Source: an uncultured Eubacterium sp.
GTDB taxonomy: Bacteria; Bacillota; Clostridia; Lachnospirales; Lachnospiraceae
DNA length: 38,073 nucleotides
Assembly: GCA_949959185.1 (NCBI GenBank)
Contig: CATLIX010000033.1
Coordinates: 1-38,073 of the forward strand
Direction of reading: 5' to 3'
This document shows positions 30,054 to 37,420 of the stretch, piece by piece (the stretch's first letter is position 1; each line of letters starts with the position of its first letter). The notes below the pieces were generated by a model. The model was not told the origin of the DNA. It worked only from the letters and a program-made list of their open reading frames with translations, and ran no database searches. The position numbers were made by a program, and so were the translations under genes.

Positions 30054-30710
30054 ATGCCAGACACAATTCTGAAATCCATAAGTGCATGGAAATACCGGTT
30101 TGATTTTGCCAGTGATGAAATGCTGTATTCTGTTTCTTTTGAGGGGAATATCCTTCCGGAGGAAATCCGGAATATGCTGGAAACGGTACAGATTCATCCA
30201 TATCGCAGTATGGCCGGAGCCATCCGGACATATCTCTTACAGCATTGTCTGAAACATTCAGGCTTCGTTTCCTGCGAAATTCCTGCAGACCCCGATAAAA
30301 CAACAGAATCCGCCGATTCCATCCTGCATTCCGGCACATGCAACATTCTGGACAGGCTGTCCCGGAATGCAGATTTCTATTATGCAGCCGCAGACTGCCG
30401 GCAGCATGGCCCGGAGCACCAATGCAGAGGCTGCTATCTTGCGGCCAGAAAACTCCCGTCCGACACCGGAACACCCGTATACCATGTGATTGGACAGACA
30501 TTTTCTTCCGATATACCTGATTTCGACGAACATGGATATTTTGCTATCCGTAAGGGTAAAAACGGCCGAATGTATGATCTGGAACGGTCAGAAGGGGAAT
30601 CTGTCCTTCCATCCCTTGGCTGTGTGGACGTAGTGGGTCTGCTGCTGCATATCGAAACAGTCCGGACCCGGAAACAGGCAAAAAAGACCGCGGCACGGTA
30701 TTTCCCATAA
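30054..30710 (+). CDS. 218-aa protein with Cys/His cluster, divergent from the XRE gene
   Basis: ATG 30054 has AAGGAGG upstream. The N-terminal half is soluble and mixed (ISAWKYRFDFASDEMLYSVS, EEIRNMLETVQIHPYRSMAG). A putative metal site is at 115-127: C115, H118, H122, C124 and C127 in DCRQHGPEHQCRGCYLA. The C-terminal part (VYHVIGQTFSSDIPDFDEHG, CVDVVGLLLHIETVRTRKQA) I do not recognise. No signal peptide or membrane span. A strong terminator follows at 30720-30757. Its promoter overlaps the operator of the XRE/ImmA pair, so it may be the module's effector or stress-response output. Function unknown. Confidence 0.75.
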   Translation: MPDTILKSISAWKYRFDFASDEMLYSVSFEGNILPEEIRNMLETVQIHPYRSMAGAIRTYLLQHCLKHSGFVSCEIPADPDKTTESADSILHSGTCNILDRLSRNADFYYAAADCRQHGPEHQCRGCYLAARKLPSDTGTPVYHVIGQTFSSDIPDFDEHGYFAIRKGKNGRMYDLERSEGESVLPSLGCVDVVGLLLHIETVRTRKQAKKTAARYFP

Positions 30711-30713
30711 GAC

Positions 30714-30763
30714 AAAAAACTGCTGCACCGTCGGCTTCTCAACCGCCGGTGCAGCAGCTTTTC
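30714..30763. terminator. Strong bidirectional terminator
   Basis: CTGCTGCACCG (30720-30730) and CGGTGCAGCAG (30747-30757) pair perfectly over 16 nt. Plus strand continues CTTTTCC; minus strand continues TTTTTTG. It serves the 218-aa gene and the convergent G5 lipoprotein gene. Confidence 0.85.
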
Positions 30764-30825
30764 CGGATGCAATGCCCCTCGCTGTTCTGCCCTCATCTCA
30801 TTTTATCATTATATCGGGAAGTCTC

Positions 30826-31776
30826 TCAGAATTCTTCATATTCCACGCTTCCGTCCGAATATGTGATTTCATAATACCCGTGTCCGGAACCGTCGCAGTC
30901 ATAAAATGCCTTTTTCGATACAATCTCTCTTCCGGAACCACCAGAGGAAGATGATTCTTTTGTTCCCACTTTCACAACTTTATTAATCGGTTCTTTTGTG
31001 ACAGTTTCACTTACCACTTCTCTGGATTCCTCAACTCCGTCCACATAGGTGACTTTATAAGTCACTTCCTTTTCGCCGTTCTCCCCTTTGACGCTGACTT
31101 CTTCCTGCCCTTTTGCCATGGAACTGTCGTCTTCATATACCGTTTCGTACTCTGTTTCCTCTGTTTCCACAACTGTGTCAAAGGTCACCCGGTTTACCAC
31201 AATTTTCATGCCTTCTGTCACTGCTTCGGTGACTGCCGGAGTAACCCGGTCGTCTTTCCCCGGTGTAATATTCAGTTCTTTCAGCACGTCGCCGACGGTT
31301 TCCGCCTCCATGTCCTGGCTGTAAGTCTTCCCGTCGCACTGAACCTCAATACTGAAAGAATACGAAACTTTAATTTCCATTCCATCTGTCAGATACTCGT
31401 CCAGCGCATAATTCACGTGCTGCTTTTCTCCCAGGGTGATTTTCTCCTGCTCCAGCAGATCGCCGACGGTTCCTCCAACCATCTCCACTTCTCTGGTCTT
31501 CCCGTCCATAGAAAGGCTGACGGTATTTTTTCTGGAAATCACAATCTCCTGCGCCTCAGAAACCTTTGTGTCTGAGGCAGGGCTTACCTCATCCCCTTCA
31601 TTTAATGCAATTTCTCCTTCCTCCAGAGCCTGTTCCACCGTTTTTGAGGAGGAAACCTCCAGCTCTGTCACAACGCCTCCATCATTAATCTGAACGGTCA
31701 CCTTTCCGCAGGCGCACAGCCCCATCAGAAAAAAGACGACCAGACCGGACGTCAGTATTTTTTTTATTATTTTCAT
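30826..31776 (-). CDS. Lipoprotein with DUF348 repeats and a G5 domain
   Basis: A 316-aa surface lipoprotein. The signal ends in lipobox LCAC with lipidated C at ~23 (GLVVFFLMGLCACGK). Three DUF348 (ubiquitin-like) repeats follow, each of ~55 residues (TVEQALEEGEIALNEGDEVS; TVGDLLEQEKITLGEKQHVN; TVGDVLKELNITPGKDDRVT). A G5 domain lies at ~195-270 (FDTVVETEETEYETVYEDDS, YKVTYVDGVEESREVVSETV), then a Ser/Gly linker and a short tail with YDCDGSGHGYYEITY. YabE and resuscitation-promoting relatives pair these domains with a 3D or lysozyme-like catalytic domain, which is absent here. It overlaps the SGNH gene stop by 4 nt, and is likely to act with the acyltransferase pair at the cell wall. Confidence 0.87.
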   Translation of the reverse strand: MKIIKKILTSGLVVFFLMGLCACGKVTVQINDGGVVTELEVSSSKTVEQALEEGEIALNEGDEVSPASDTKVSEAQEIVISRKNTVSLSMDGKTREVEMVGGTVGDLLEQEKITLGEKQHVNYALDEYLTDGMEIKVSYSFSIEVQCDGKTYSQDMEAETVGDVLKELNITPGKDDRVTPAVTEAVTEGMKIVVNRVTFDTVVETEETEYETVYEDDSSMAKGQEEVSVKGENGEKEVTYKVTYVDGVEESREVVSETVTKEPINKVVKVGTKESSSSGGSGREIVSKKAFYDCDGSGHGYYEITYSDGSVEYEEF

Positions 31777-33167
31777 GGCAGTAATTCTCCTTCTTCTATG
31801 TTCTTTCTCTGCACTGACCTGTAAATTCCCTGCTCCTCTGTCAGTATCTCAAGCTCCGCTGGCCAAATCCGTATTTCTTCTTTCTTCATATAGAGTTCAT
31901 AACTATTTTCTCCGGTATAATAGGGCCTGTAATACGTGTCATTAATCCGTACCACAATGTCTGTCTCATCTCCCAGAAGCTCTTTTTCCACCTTTCCGCT
32001 GATTTTATAATAGTTAAAATCATAATCCAGTGACTCCAGGGAAACCGTGGCGCCGGATTTCAGAGTTTCCTCAATCTGTGAAATCTCCGTCTCCATTCCG
32101 GAAATAATCGGCGGCATATCAATGTATTCGGAAAGGTTGCGCTCCACTTTCTCAAATATCACCGTATCCGGATGATACTGTTCCATCAGGCTCTCCAGTC
32201 CATAGGGAACCTCTTTCGTAAACCAGGCTTTTTCAAACTGGTCTGCAAACAGAGGAAGCAGCGTATTTCCAAAAGAATCACGGAACATAAGCAGTGTGCC
32301 GTTTCCGGCTCCGCCCGCCGTTTCAATCCATGGGGCTTCCACGCTTTCCGCCCCGTTGGTACAGGTATATTTCTGCTTTGTATCGTATCTGTAATTGAGT
32401 TCTTTCTCACCGTACAGGGTATAGAGCATTCGGTTCAGATCTCCGTCTTCATCTTTTGCCCGTCTCACAGGAGTGTCTCCATAATCTTCATGGACGTATC
32501 CCAGCTCATCCATCATGCAGTTGTATGCCAGGACAGCTCCTTTCCCGTTCCAGTGGGAATCCCGTTTTAAATACAGAACCTCGTCTTCCTTCCGAAACAG
32601 TTCCGGCAAATCCGCACAGGGAATCTTAAGTTCCCGCAGCTTTGGCGCCAGCAAATCCACATTGTGCACCGAATCTACAATCCAGGAATCATACCAGGGC
32701 ATATGTTCCCCGTACAATGTATTTTTATTGGGCGGAACTGCCAGAAGAAAATCGCTTCCGGCTTCTTCCACATACTGATGAACCAGAGAAAGATTATGGG
32801 CAAGGCTGTATATCTTCCGGTCTGACATCCTGCCGGTTCCCAGATAATCATCCAGCGTGGACGTATAATACAGCCATCCGTCTGTTCCATACGTTACGGT
32901 ATCCACACTGGAAACCTGGAACAGGGAAGTCTGAATTACCGCATCCGCATAGACCAGTTCATTGCGGAATGCGAAATGCTCATTGAAGTATTCCTCGAAT
33001 TCCCGGAAAAAATCCCAATTCCAGGAGCCATCCTTCTTTTTCAAATCCGGGAACTCCGACATTGTTCTGTTCTCCGTACTCACCGTTGTGGGATGTACGG
33101 TCATCCCTGCCAGCGGCAGCAGACAGACTCCCATGCAGGCCAGGATGAATATCAAATTTTTCTTCAT
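31773..33167 (-). CDS. AlgX/DHHW-type SGNH acetylation protein
   Basis: A 464-aa exported protein. ATG 33167 (GGAGAGGAG 7 nt upstream) opens with a signal anchor KKNLIFILACMGVCLLPLAG. The family markers are STENRTMSEFPDLK, FREFEEYFNEHFAFRNEL, the catalytic DSHWNGKG motif and FRDSFGNTLLPLF, giving the Ser and Asp/His residues of the AlgX/AlgJ SGNH fold. These proteins transfer or help transfer acetyl groups to extracellular polysaccharide, fed by an MBOAT partner in the membrane. The MBOAT gene lies 42 nt upstream. The C-terminal ~100 residues (YKISGKVEKELLGDETDIVV) are beta-rich, probably carbohydrate-binding. The polymer modified here is unknown. Confidence 0.85.
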   Translation of the reverse strand: MKKNLIFILACMGVCLLPLAGMTVHPTTVSTENRTMSEFPDLKKKDGSWNWDFFREFEEYFNEHFAFRNELVYADAVIQTSLFQVSSVDTVTYGTDGWLYYTSTLDDYLGTGRMSDRKIYSLAHNLSLVHQYVEEAGSDFLLAVPPNKNTLYGEHMPWYDSWIVDSVHNVDLLAPKLRELKIPCADLPELFRKEDEVLYLKRDSHWNGKGAVLAYNCMMDELGYVHEDYGDTPVRRAKDEDGDLNRMLYTLYGEKELNYRYDTKQKYTCTNGAESVEAPWIETAGGAGNGTLLMFRDSFGNTLLPLFADQFEKAWFTKEVPYGLESLMEQYHPDTVIFEKVERNLSEYIDMPPIISGMETEISQIEETLKSGATVSLESLDYDFNYYKISGKVEKELLGDETDIVVRINDTYYRPYYTGENSYELYMKKEEIRIWPAELEILTEEQGIYRSVQRKNIEEGELLP

Positions 33168-33209
33168 ATACATTCTCCTCTCCGCGCAGACATTCACCTG
33201 CCGACTTTC

Positions 33210-34634
33210 CTAAAATCTGAAATAAATAAAGGGATTATAGGAACCTCCTGACAGTCTGATGATACACCACAGAAGCAGTACAAACGCAGCCAGGTACAGC
33301 ATTGCCTGCACCGCCTTTTCTTTTGCAGTCACTGCAGTCGCTTCCTCCTTTCCGGAAATGTCTCTTAACCGCAGGGTAAGGGGACGGACCGGAGCACATC
33401 CAAGTACAGCCGCCAGCAGCATGGCAAGGAAAAAAGGCGTTATCTGCTGACATACAAAGGACATGGAAGCTGCTGAACATGTGAAGCCCGTAAACATTTT
33501 TCCAATGAAACAAAAGGCCAGACTTAAGGTGTCTGCCCGAAAGATTACAAATCCCACGGTGACCACCAGCATGGTATACACATGGAGCAGCACACGGGGC
33601 ACTTTCCTCAGGGATGGTACGAATTCTTCCAGAAAGCTGAAAGCCCCATGGAACAGCCCCCATACCACAAAGGTCCAGTTGGCCCCATGCCAGAGTCCGG
33701 TCAGAAAGAATACCGTCATCTTATTGAGTCCTGTCCGCACTTTTCCTTTCCGGTTGCCCCCAAGAGGAATATATACATATTCCTTAAACCATGAGGACAG
33801 GGAGATATGCCAGCGGCGCCAGAATTCCCGAATGGTAAGGGAGCCGTAAGGATATTCAAAGTTCTCTCTGAAATGAAAACCGAACATCCGTCCCAGACCG
33901 ATGGCCATATCGCTGTAGCCGCTGAAATCAAAATAAATCTGCATGGTATAGGCAACTGCCCCAAGCCATGCCCCCAGAATATTCAGGGAAGCCATGTCCT
34001 GTGCAAATACCCGGTCCGCAGTCAGGGCCATGGTATTGGCAATTAATACTTTTTTTGCCAGGCCGCAGATAAAGCGTCTCAGCCCCGCGGCAGCTTCCGG
34101 CAATTCCACTTTGCGGCTGTCAATTTCCAGGGCAATGTCCCTGTATTTTACAATGGGTCCGGCAATCAGCTGAGGGAAGAACGATATATACAGCAGTACT
34201 TTGCTGAATTTCCTCTGTACTTCCACCTGCCCCCGGTATACGTCAATCACATAGGATAATGCCTGAAACGTGAAAAAGGAAATCCCGATGGGCAGTGTTA
34301 TCTGAGGAACTTTTATATGTACATGCAGCAGGCTGTTTATGGTTGTGATAAAAAATCCGGTATACTTAAATACGCTTAACATCCCGATATTAAGCACAAC
34401 TGCCCCGGTCAGCACCGCCTTCCGGTTTATTTTTTCCATAAGTACTGCGCACAGGTAGTTGAGGAATGCACTTATCACCATTACAACCACGTAAACCGGC
34501 TCGCCAAAAGCATAAAATATCAGGCTGGCCAGAATTAAAAGGGCATTCCTCAGCTTCACGGAAGGGAGCACACTGTGCAGACAAAATACAATCGGAAAAA
34601 ATATGCATAAAAACACCAATGAACTGAAAACCAT
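33210..34634 (-). CDS. MBOAT-family O-acyltransferase (AlgI-like)
   Basis: A 474-aa membrane protein with ~10 hydrophobic spans. Family motifs: LPIGISFFTFQALSYVIDVY, FPQLIAGPIVKY, DFSGYSDMAIGLGRMFGF, FWRRWHISLSSWFKEYVYIP, and the catalytic histidine region LTGLWHGANWTFVVWGLFHG with both MBOAT histidines. AlgI-type MBOAT proteins carry acyl groups across the membrane to an SGNH partner. Downstream lie the AlgX-like protein and the G5 lipoprotein, so the three genes form a cell-envelope acetylation operon. ATG 34634 has GAGGAG upstream. Confidence 0.93.
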   Translation of the reverse strand: MVFSSLVFLCIFFPIVFCLHSVLPSVKLRNALLILASLIFYAFGEPVYVVVMVISAFLNYLCAVLMEKINRKAVLTGAVVLNIGMLSVFKYTGFFITTINSLLHVHIKVPQITLPIGISFFTFQALSYVIDVYRGQVEVQRKFSKVLLYISFFPQLIAGPIVKYRDIALEIDSRKVELPEAAAGLRRFICGLAKKVLIANTMALTADRVFAQDMASLNILGAWLGAVAYTMQIYFDFSGYSDMAIGLGRMFGFHFRENFEYPYGSLTIREFWRRWHISLSSWFKEYVYIPLGGNRKGKVRTGLNKMTVFFLTGLWHGANWTFVVWGLFHGAFSFLEEFVPSLRKVPRVLLHVYTMLVVTVGFVIFRADTLSLAFCFIGKMFTGFTCSAASMSFVCQQITPFFLAMLLAAVLGCAPVRPLTLRLRDISGKEEATAVTAKEKAVQAMLYLAAFVLLLWCIIRLSGGSYNPFIYFRF

Positions 34635-34673
34635 TTTTTCTCCTCTGTTCCGAAACTATCTCACATTATCTCA

Positions 34674-36674
34674 TCAGATTTTCACGCGCATCCAGGGTTT
34701 TCCGGCTCCGATGGCTCCTTTGTAGCCCTGGTCCGTAGGGGTATCATAGCTGAGGGCAAAGTAGTTATAGACATGATGCCATTTGCTCCATTCCGGGTCA
34801 TAAATCAGTCCGTCAATTTCAGCCCATCCGTGACCGCCGCTGTTGCAGCAGTATACTTCGTCGTATCCAATGGCCTTTGCCATATATGCAAATGCCGCCG
34901 CGTAACTGCAGCAGTTGCCGGCTCCGTTTACAAACATATCATTTGCATAAATCACCGGCCAGTCCATACCAAGATAATGAGGGATTCTCGGCTTGATTTC
35001 CAGGTAAGCCTCTTTCACGTAGTCAAAGCAGACTCTCAGTTTTTGTTCTTTCGTCATGCTGTCATTTGTGATACCTGCCACAACCGCCTGCGCTCTCAGC
35101 AGCGTTTCCAGGGATTCCGGACTCATTCCTTCCATTGCTTTTCCATTTATATACACGGTGGTTGCGGAAAGTGTCTGTATTTTTTTTGCATTCTGGCTGT
35201 AATAACCGGTGCCGGCATTCAGTGTTGCAGTAACCGGTGAGCAGGTTCCTTTATTTACACTGTACATAAGATTTCCGCTGTCCTGATAATATCCTGTGTA
35301 CACTTTTCCATCCACATACAGAGTATCTTTTGACAGCTTCTGATTTTTTCCTGCTTTATACCCATAATATTGGGTTCCGGCCTTCAGGATTCCGGTTTCC
35401 AGGGTACATGTTCCCTTTTTCGCAGTGTACATCCTGTTTTTACTGTTCAGGTAGTACCCGGTGTAAGTTTTTCCTTTGACATATAAGGTTTCTTTTGACA
35501 GCTTTCTGGTTTTTCCCGCACTGTAACTGTAATATTTACTTCCTTTTTTCAGGATTCCGGTTTTCAGAGTACGGGTTCCCTTTTTCACACTGTACATCTT
35601 CTGTTTGCTGTTCAGATAATTCCCTGTATAGGCTTTACCTTTGACATATAAGGTCTCTTTCGACAGCTTCTGTTTCTTCTTATCCTTATAACTGTAATAT
35701 TTACTTCCTTTTTTCAGGATTCCGGTTTTCAGGGTGGGGGTTCCTTTCTTCACACTGTACATCTTCTGTTTGCTGTTCAGATAATTCCCCGTATACACGT
35801 TTCCATCCACATATACAGTCTCTTTCGGAAGCGTGGCCATTCCATTGTCCGGAATGCTGTAATATGCGGTTCCCGCACTCATAATTCTGGTTTCCGGCTC
35901 CGGAACTCCGCCTGTTACTGTGTACAGAATTCCGTCGGCGTCCAGATAATATCCGGTATACACCTTTCCTGCAACGTACACTGTCCGGGCAGGCAGGGTT
36001 ATCATCCCGTTCTCCGGCATACTGTAATATGTACTTCTGGCGTCTACCGTTCCGGTCTTCACTTCTGCTGCTCCGCCGGTCACTGTGTACAGAATTCCAT
36101 CCACATCCAGATAGTAACCGGTATAAATCTTTCCTCCCACAAATACCGTCTGAGCTGCAAATGTCTTCACTCCGTTCTCCGGCATACTGTAATATGCAGT
36201 TCCTGCGCTTACGGTTCCGGTTTTTACCGCCGGTACTCCATTGGCTGCCAGATACAGAATTCCGGCACTGTCCAGATAATAACCGTTATAAAGTACGCCG
36301 TCCAGATAAACCTGTCCGTCGCTGCTCACCTGCAGACCGGATGCTGTTTCCTGTCCTGCTTCTGTTCCCGGTTCTGAAGCAGTTTCCGGTTCTGAGCTGA
36401 TTTCAGTTCCGGTTTCATTCGTCTGTTTCAAATCCGCCTCCGGAATGTCAGATATTCCCCCTTCAGATTCCGGCTGAATTTCTTCCGGTTCTGCGGCCGT
36501 CTCCATATCTTCTGCAAAACGGATGTTTTCATCGGCTGCTTCCTCAGTCTGCTGCTTATCCCCAGCCGACTCTTTCCATACGGAGGCCGCAAATGACGGC
36601 AATGTGTCTGCAACACTGAGACTTGCCGCCAGTAAACATGCACAGATACGAGCCGCAAATTTCTTTTTCTTCAT
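34674..36674 (-). CDS. Secreted transglutaminase-like protein with seven 55-residue repeats
   Basis: A 666-aa secreted protein. Signal peptide is at 1-30 (ACLLAASLSVADTLPSFAA), then a Glu/Thr-rich linker to ~117. Seven 55-residue repeats run from 121 to 505, followed by a short eighth (TVYINGKAMEG). Consensus: T-V/L-Y-V-x-G-K-x-Y-T-G-Y-Y-L ... G-T-x-x-x-x-T-G ... YYS. The C-terminal domain is transglutaminase/cysteine-protease-like: C588/C589 in GNCCSYAAAFAYMAKA, H615 in GGHGWAEI and D626 in YDPEW, a full catalytic triad. No LPxTG motif, so the repeats may bind the envelope, as similar Tyr-rich modules do. ATG 36674 has GGAAGG upstream and promoter at 36718-36745. Confidence 0.87.
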   Translation of the reverse strand: MKKKKFAARICACLLAASLSVADTLPSFAASVWKESAGDKQQTEEAADENIRFAEDMETAAEPEEIQPESEGGISDIPEADLKQTNETGTEISSEPETASEPGTEAGQETASGLQVSSDGQVYLDGVLYNGYYLDSAGILYLAANGVPAVKTGTVSAGTAYYSMPENGVKTFAAQTVFVGGKIYTGYYLDVDGILYTVTGGAAEVKTGTVDARSTYYSMPENGMITLPARTVYVAGKVYTGYYLDADGILYTVTGGVPEPETRIMSAGTAYYSIPDNGMATLPKETVYVDGNVYTGNYLNSKQKMYSVKKGTPTLKTGILKKGSKYYSYKDKKKQKLSKETLYVKGKAYTGNYLNSKQKMYSVKKGTRTLKTGILKKGSKYYSYSAGKTRKLSKETLYVKGKTYTGYYLNSKNRMYTAKKGTCTLETGILKAGTQYYGYKAGKNQKLSKDTLYVDGKVYTGYYQDSGNLMYSVNKGTCSPVTATLNAGTGYYSQNAKKIQTLSATTVYINGKAMEGMSPESLETLLRAQAVVAGITNDSMTKEQKLRVCFDYVKEAYLEIKPRIPHYLGMDWPVIYANDMFVNGAGNCCSYAAAFAYMAKAIGYDEVYCCNSGGHGWAEIDGLIYDPEWSKWHHVYNYFALSYDTPTDQGYKGAIGAGKPWMRVKI
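35160..36314. repeat. Seven tandem 165-bp coding repeats
   Basis: The repeats in the transglutaminase-like gene are exactly 55 codons each. Repeats 1-3 form one subgroup (DGILYTVTGG, YYSMPENG) and 4-7 another (NSKQKMYSVKKGT, KTGILKKGSKYYSY). Repeats 4 and 5 are nearly identical over ~45 codons, so a recent duplication or gene conversion is likely. Confidence 0.85.
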
Positions 36675-36717
36675 AAACTTTTCCTTCCTTCTTCATTTTT
36701 TATAGCCTGCATGTAAA

Positions 36718-36745
36718 ATTATATCATATTGACGATATAATTCAA
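36718..36745 (-). promoter_or_regulatory. Promoter of the transglutaminase-like gene
   Basis: Minus strand: TTGAAT (36740-36745), 16-bp spacer, TATAAT (36718-36723). The spacer region also contains a short palindrome ATATC...GATAT at 36721-36738. Confidence 0.65.
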
Positions 36746-36760
36746 CAATAAATGATAAAA

Positions 36761-36809
36761 AACTGAACGCACCTTATGAACTCTTCTAAGGCACGTTCAG
36801 TTCTTTTAG
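36761..36809 (+). terminator. Strong hairpin with T-rich tail upstream of the IS
   Basis: AACTGAACG (36761-36769) and CGTTCAGTT (36794-36802) pair, with an inner CCTTA/TAAGG stem, then CTTTTAG. It would terminate plus-strand transcripts or the minus-strand transcript of the remnant gene at 36886. Confidence 0.6.
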
Positions 36810-36885
36810 TTTTCTGTTTATTTTCCTGGTTTTATTTTTTTCTGATTCTGCTGCCACTTAAACGATTGGGAGTGATGGTTGTCCT

Positions 36886-37000
36886 CTATCCGTCTGTCCA
36901 GTTTGCCATATACATCACGTTTTCATCTTCCAGTATCTCGCACTCAATTTTTCCTGATTTATTGGCAATATCAAGAAGAAGCTGATACAGTTCCAGGTTT
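36886..37000 (-). pseudogene. C-terminal remnant of a gene cut by the IS
   Basis: Minus-strand codons read LELYQLLLDIANKSGKIECE and end MANWTDG at TAG 36886. The frame continues upstream only into the IS end at about 37000. I do not recognise the family; it is a ~36-residue tail whose 5' portion was displaced by insertion. Confidence 0.45.
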
Positions 37001-37078
37001 GATGTTGTATCATTTTAGTTGACATCTTATACTCAAGGATTTGATGTATAATCAAAGAGAAATAAGGAGGCAACTACA

Positions 37079-37420
37079 ATGGCAAAAAAACAAAGGAAAT
37101 ACGGCCTGGATTTTAAAATCCAGGCCGTGAAACTGGCAAAAGAAATCGGCGGTGCAAAAGCGGCTGCTGAATTAGGAATTCCCGAAAATACCATGTACGC
37201 ATGGACAAAAGCAGCCAGGGAAGGACGGCTGGATGCCGGCCCTGGTTCCCATACGCCCCAGACAGCCATGAGTCTCGCAGAGGAACTGACAGTTCTACGC
37301 AGACAGGTCAGGGATCAGGAAAAAGAAATCCGCCGTCTGAAAGAGGAAAATGAATTTCTTGAGGAAGCAAGCGCTTTTTTCGCCGCCAGCCGTCGGAAGT
37401 CTGTAAAAGGCAGAGAATGA
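37079..37420 (+). CDS. IS3-family transposase OrfA
   Basis: A 113-aa protein. The N-terminal helix-turn-helix (YGLDFKIQAVKLAKEIGGAK, AELGIPENTMYAWTKAA) binds the inverted repeats, and residues ~65-100 form a leucine-zipper coiled coil (LAEELTVLRRQVRDQEKEIR, LKEENEFLEEASAFFAA). ATG 37079 has AAGGAGG. The stop TGA overlaps the orfB start as ATGA. In many IS3 elements OrfAB is made by -1 frameshifting; I see no clear A6G slippery site at the junction, so reinitiation is possible. Confidence 0.93.
   Translation: MAKKQRKYGLDFKIQAVKLAKEIGGAKAAAELGIPENTMYAWTKAAREGRLDAGPGSHTPQTAMSLAEELTVLRRQVRDQEKEIRRLKEENEFLEEASAFFAASRRKSVKGRE

Noticed and set aside
37019-37052. Complete promoter in the IS left end (TTGACA and TATAAT)
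   Set aside because: The spacer is 22 bp, outside the usual 16-18; the -35 may instead work with the other end in a circular junction.
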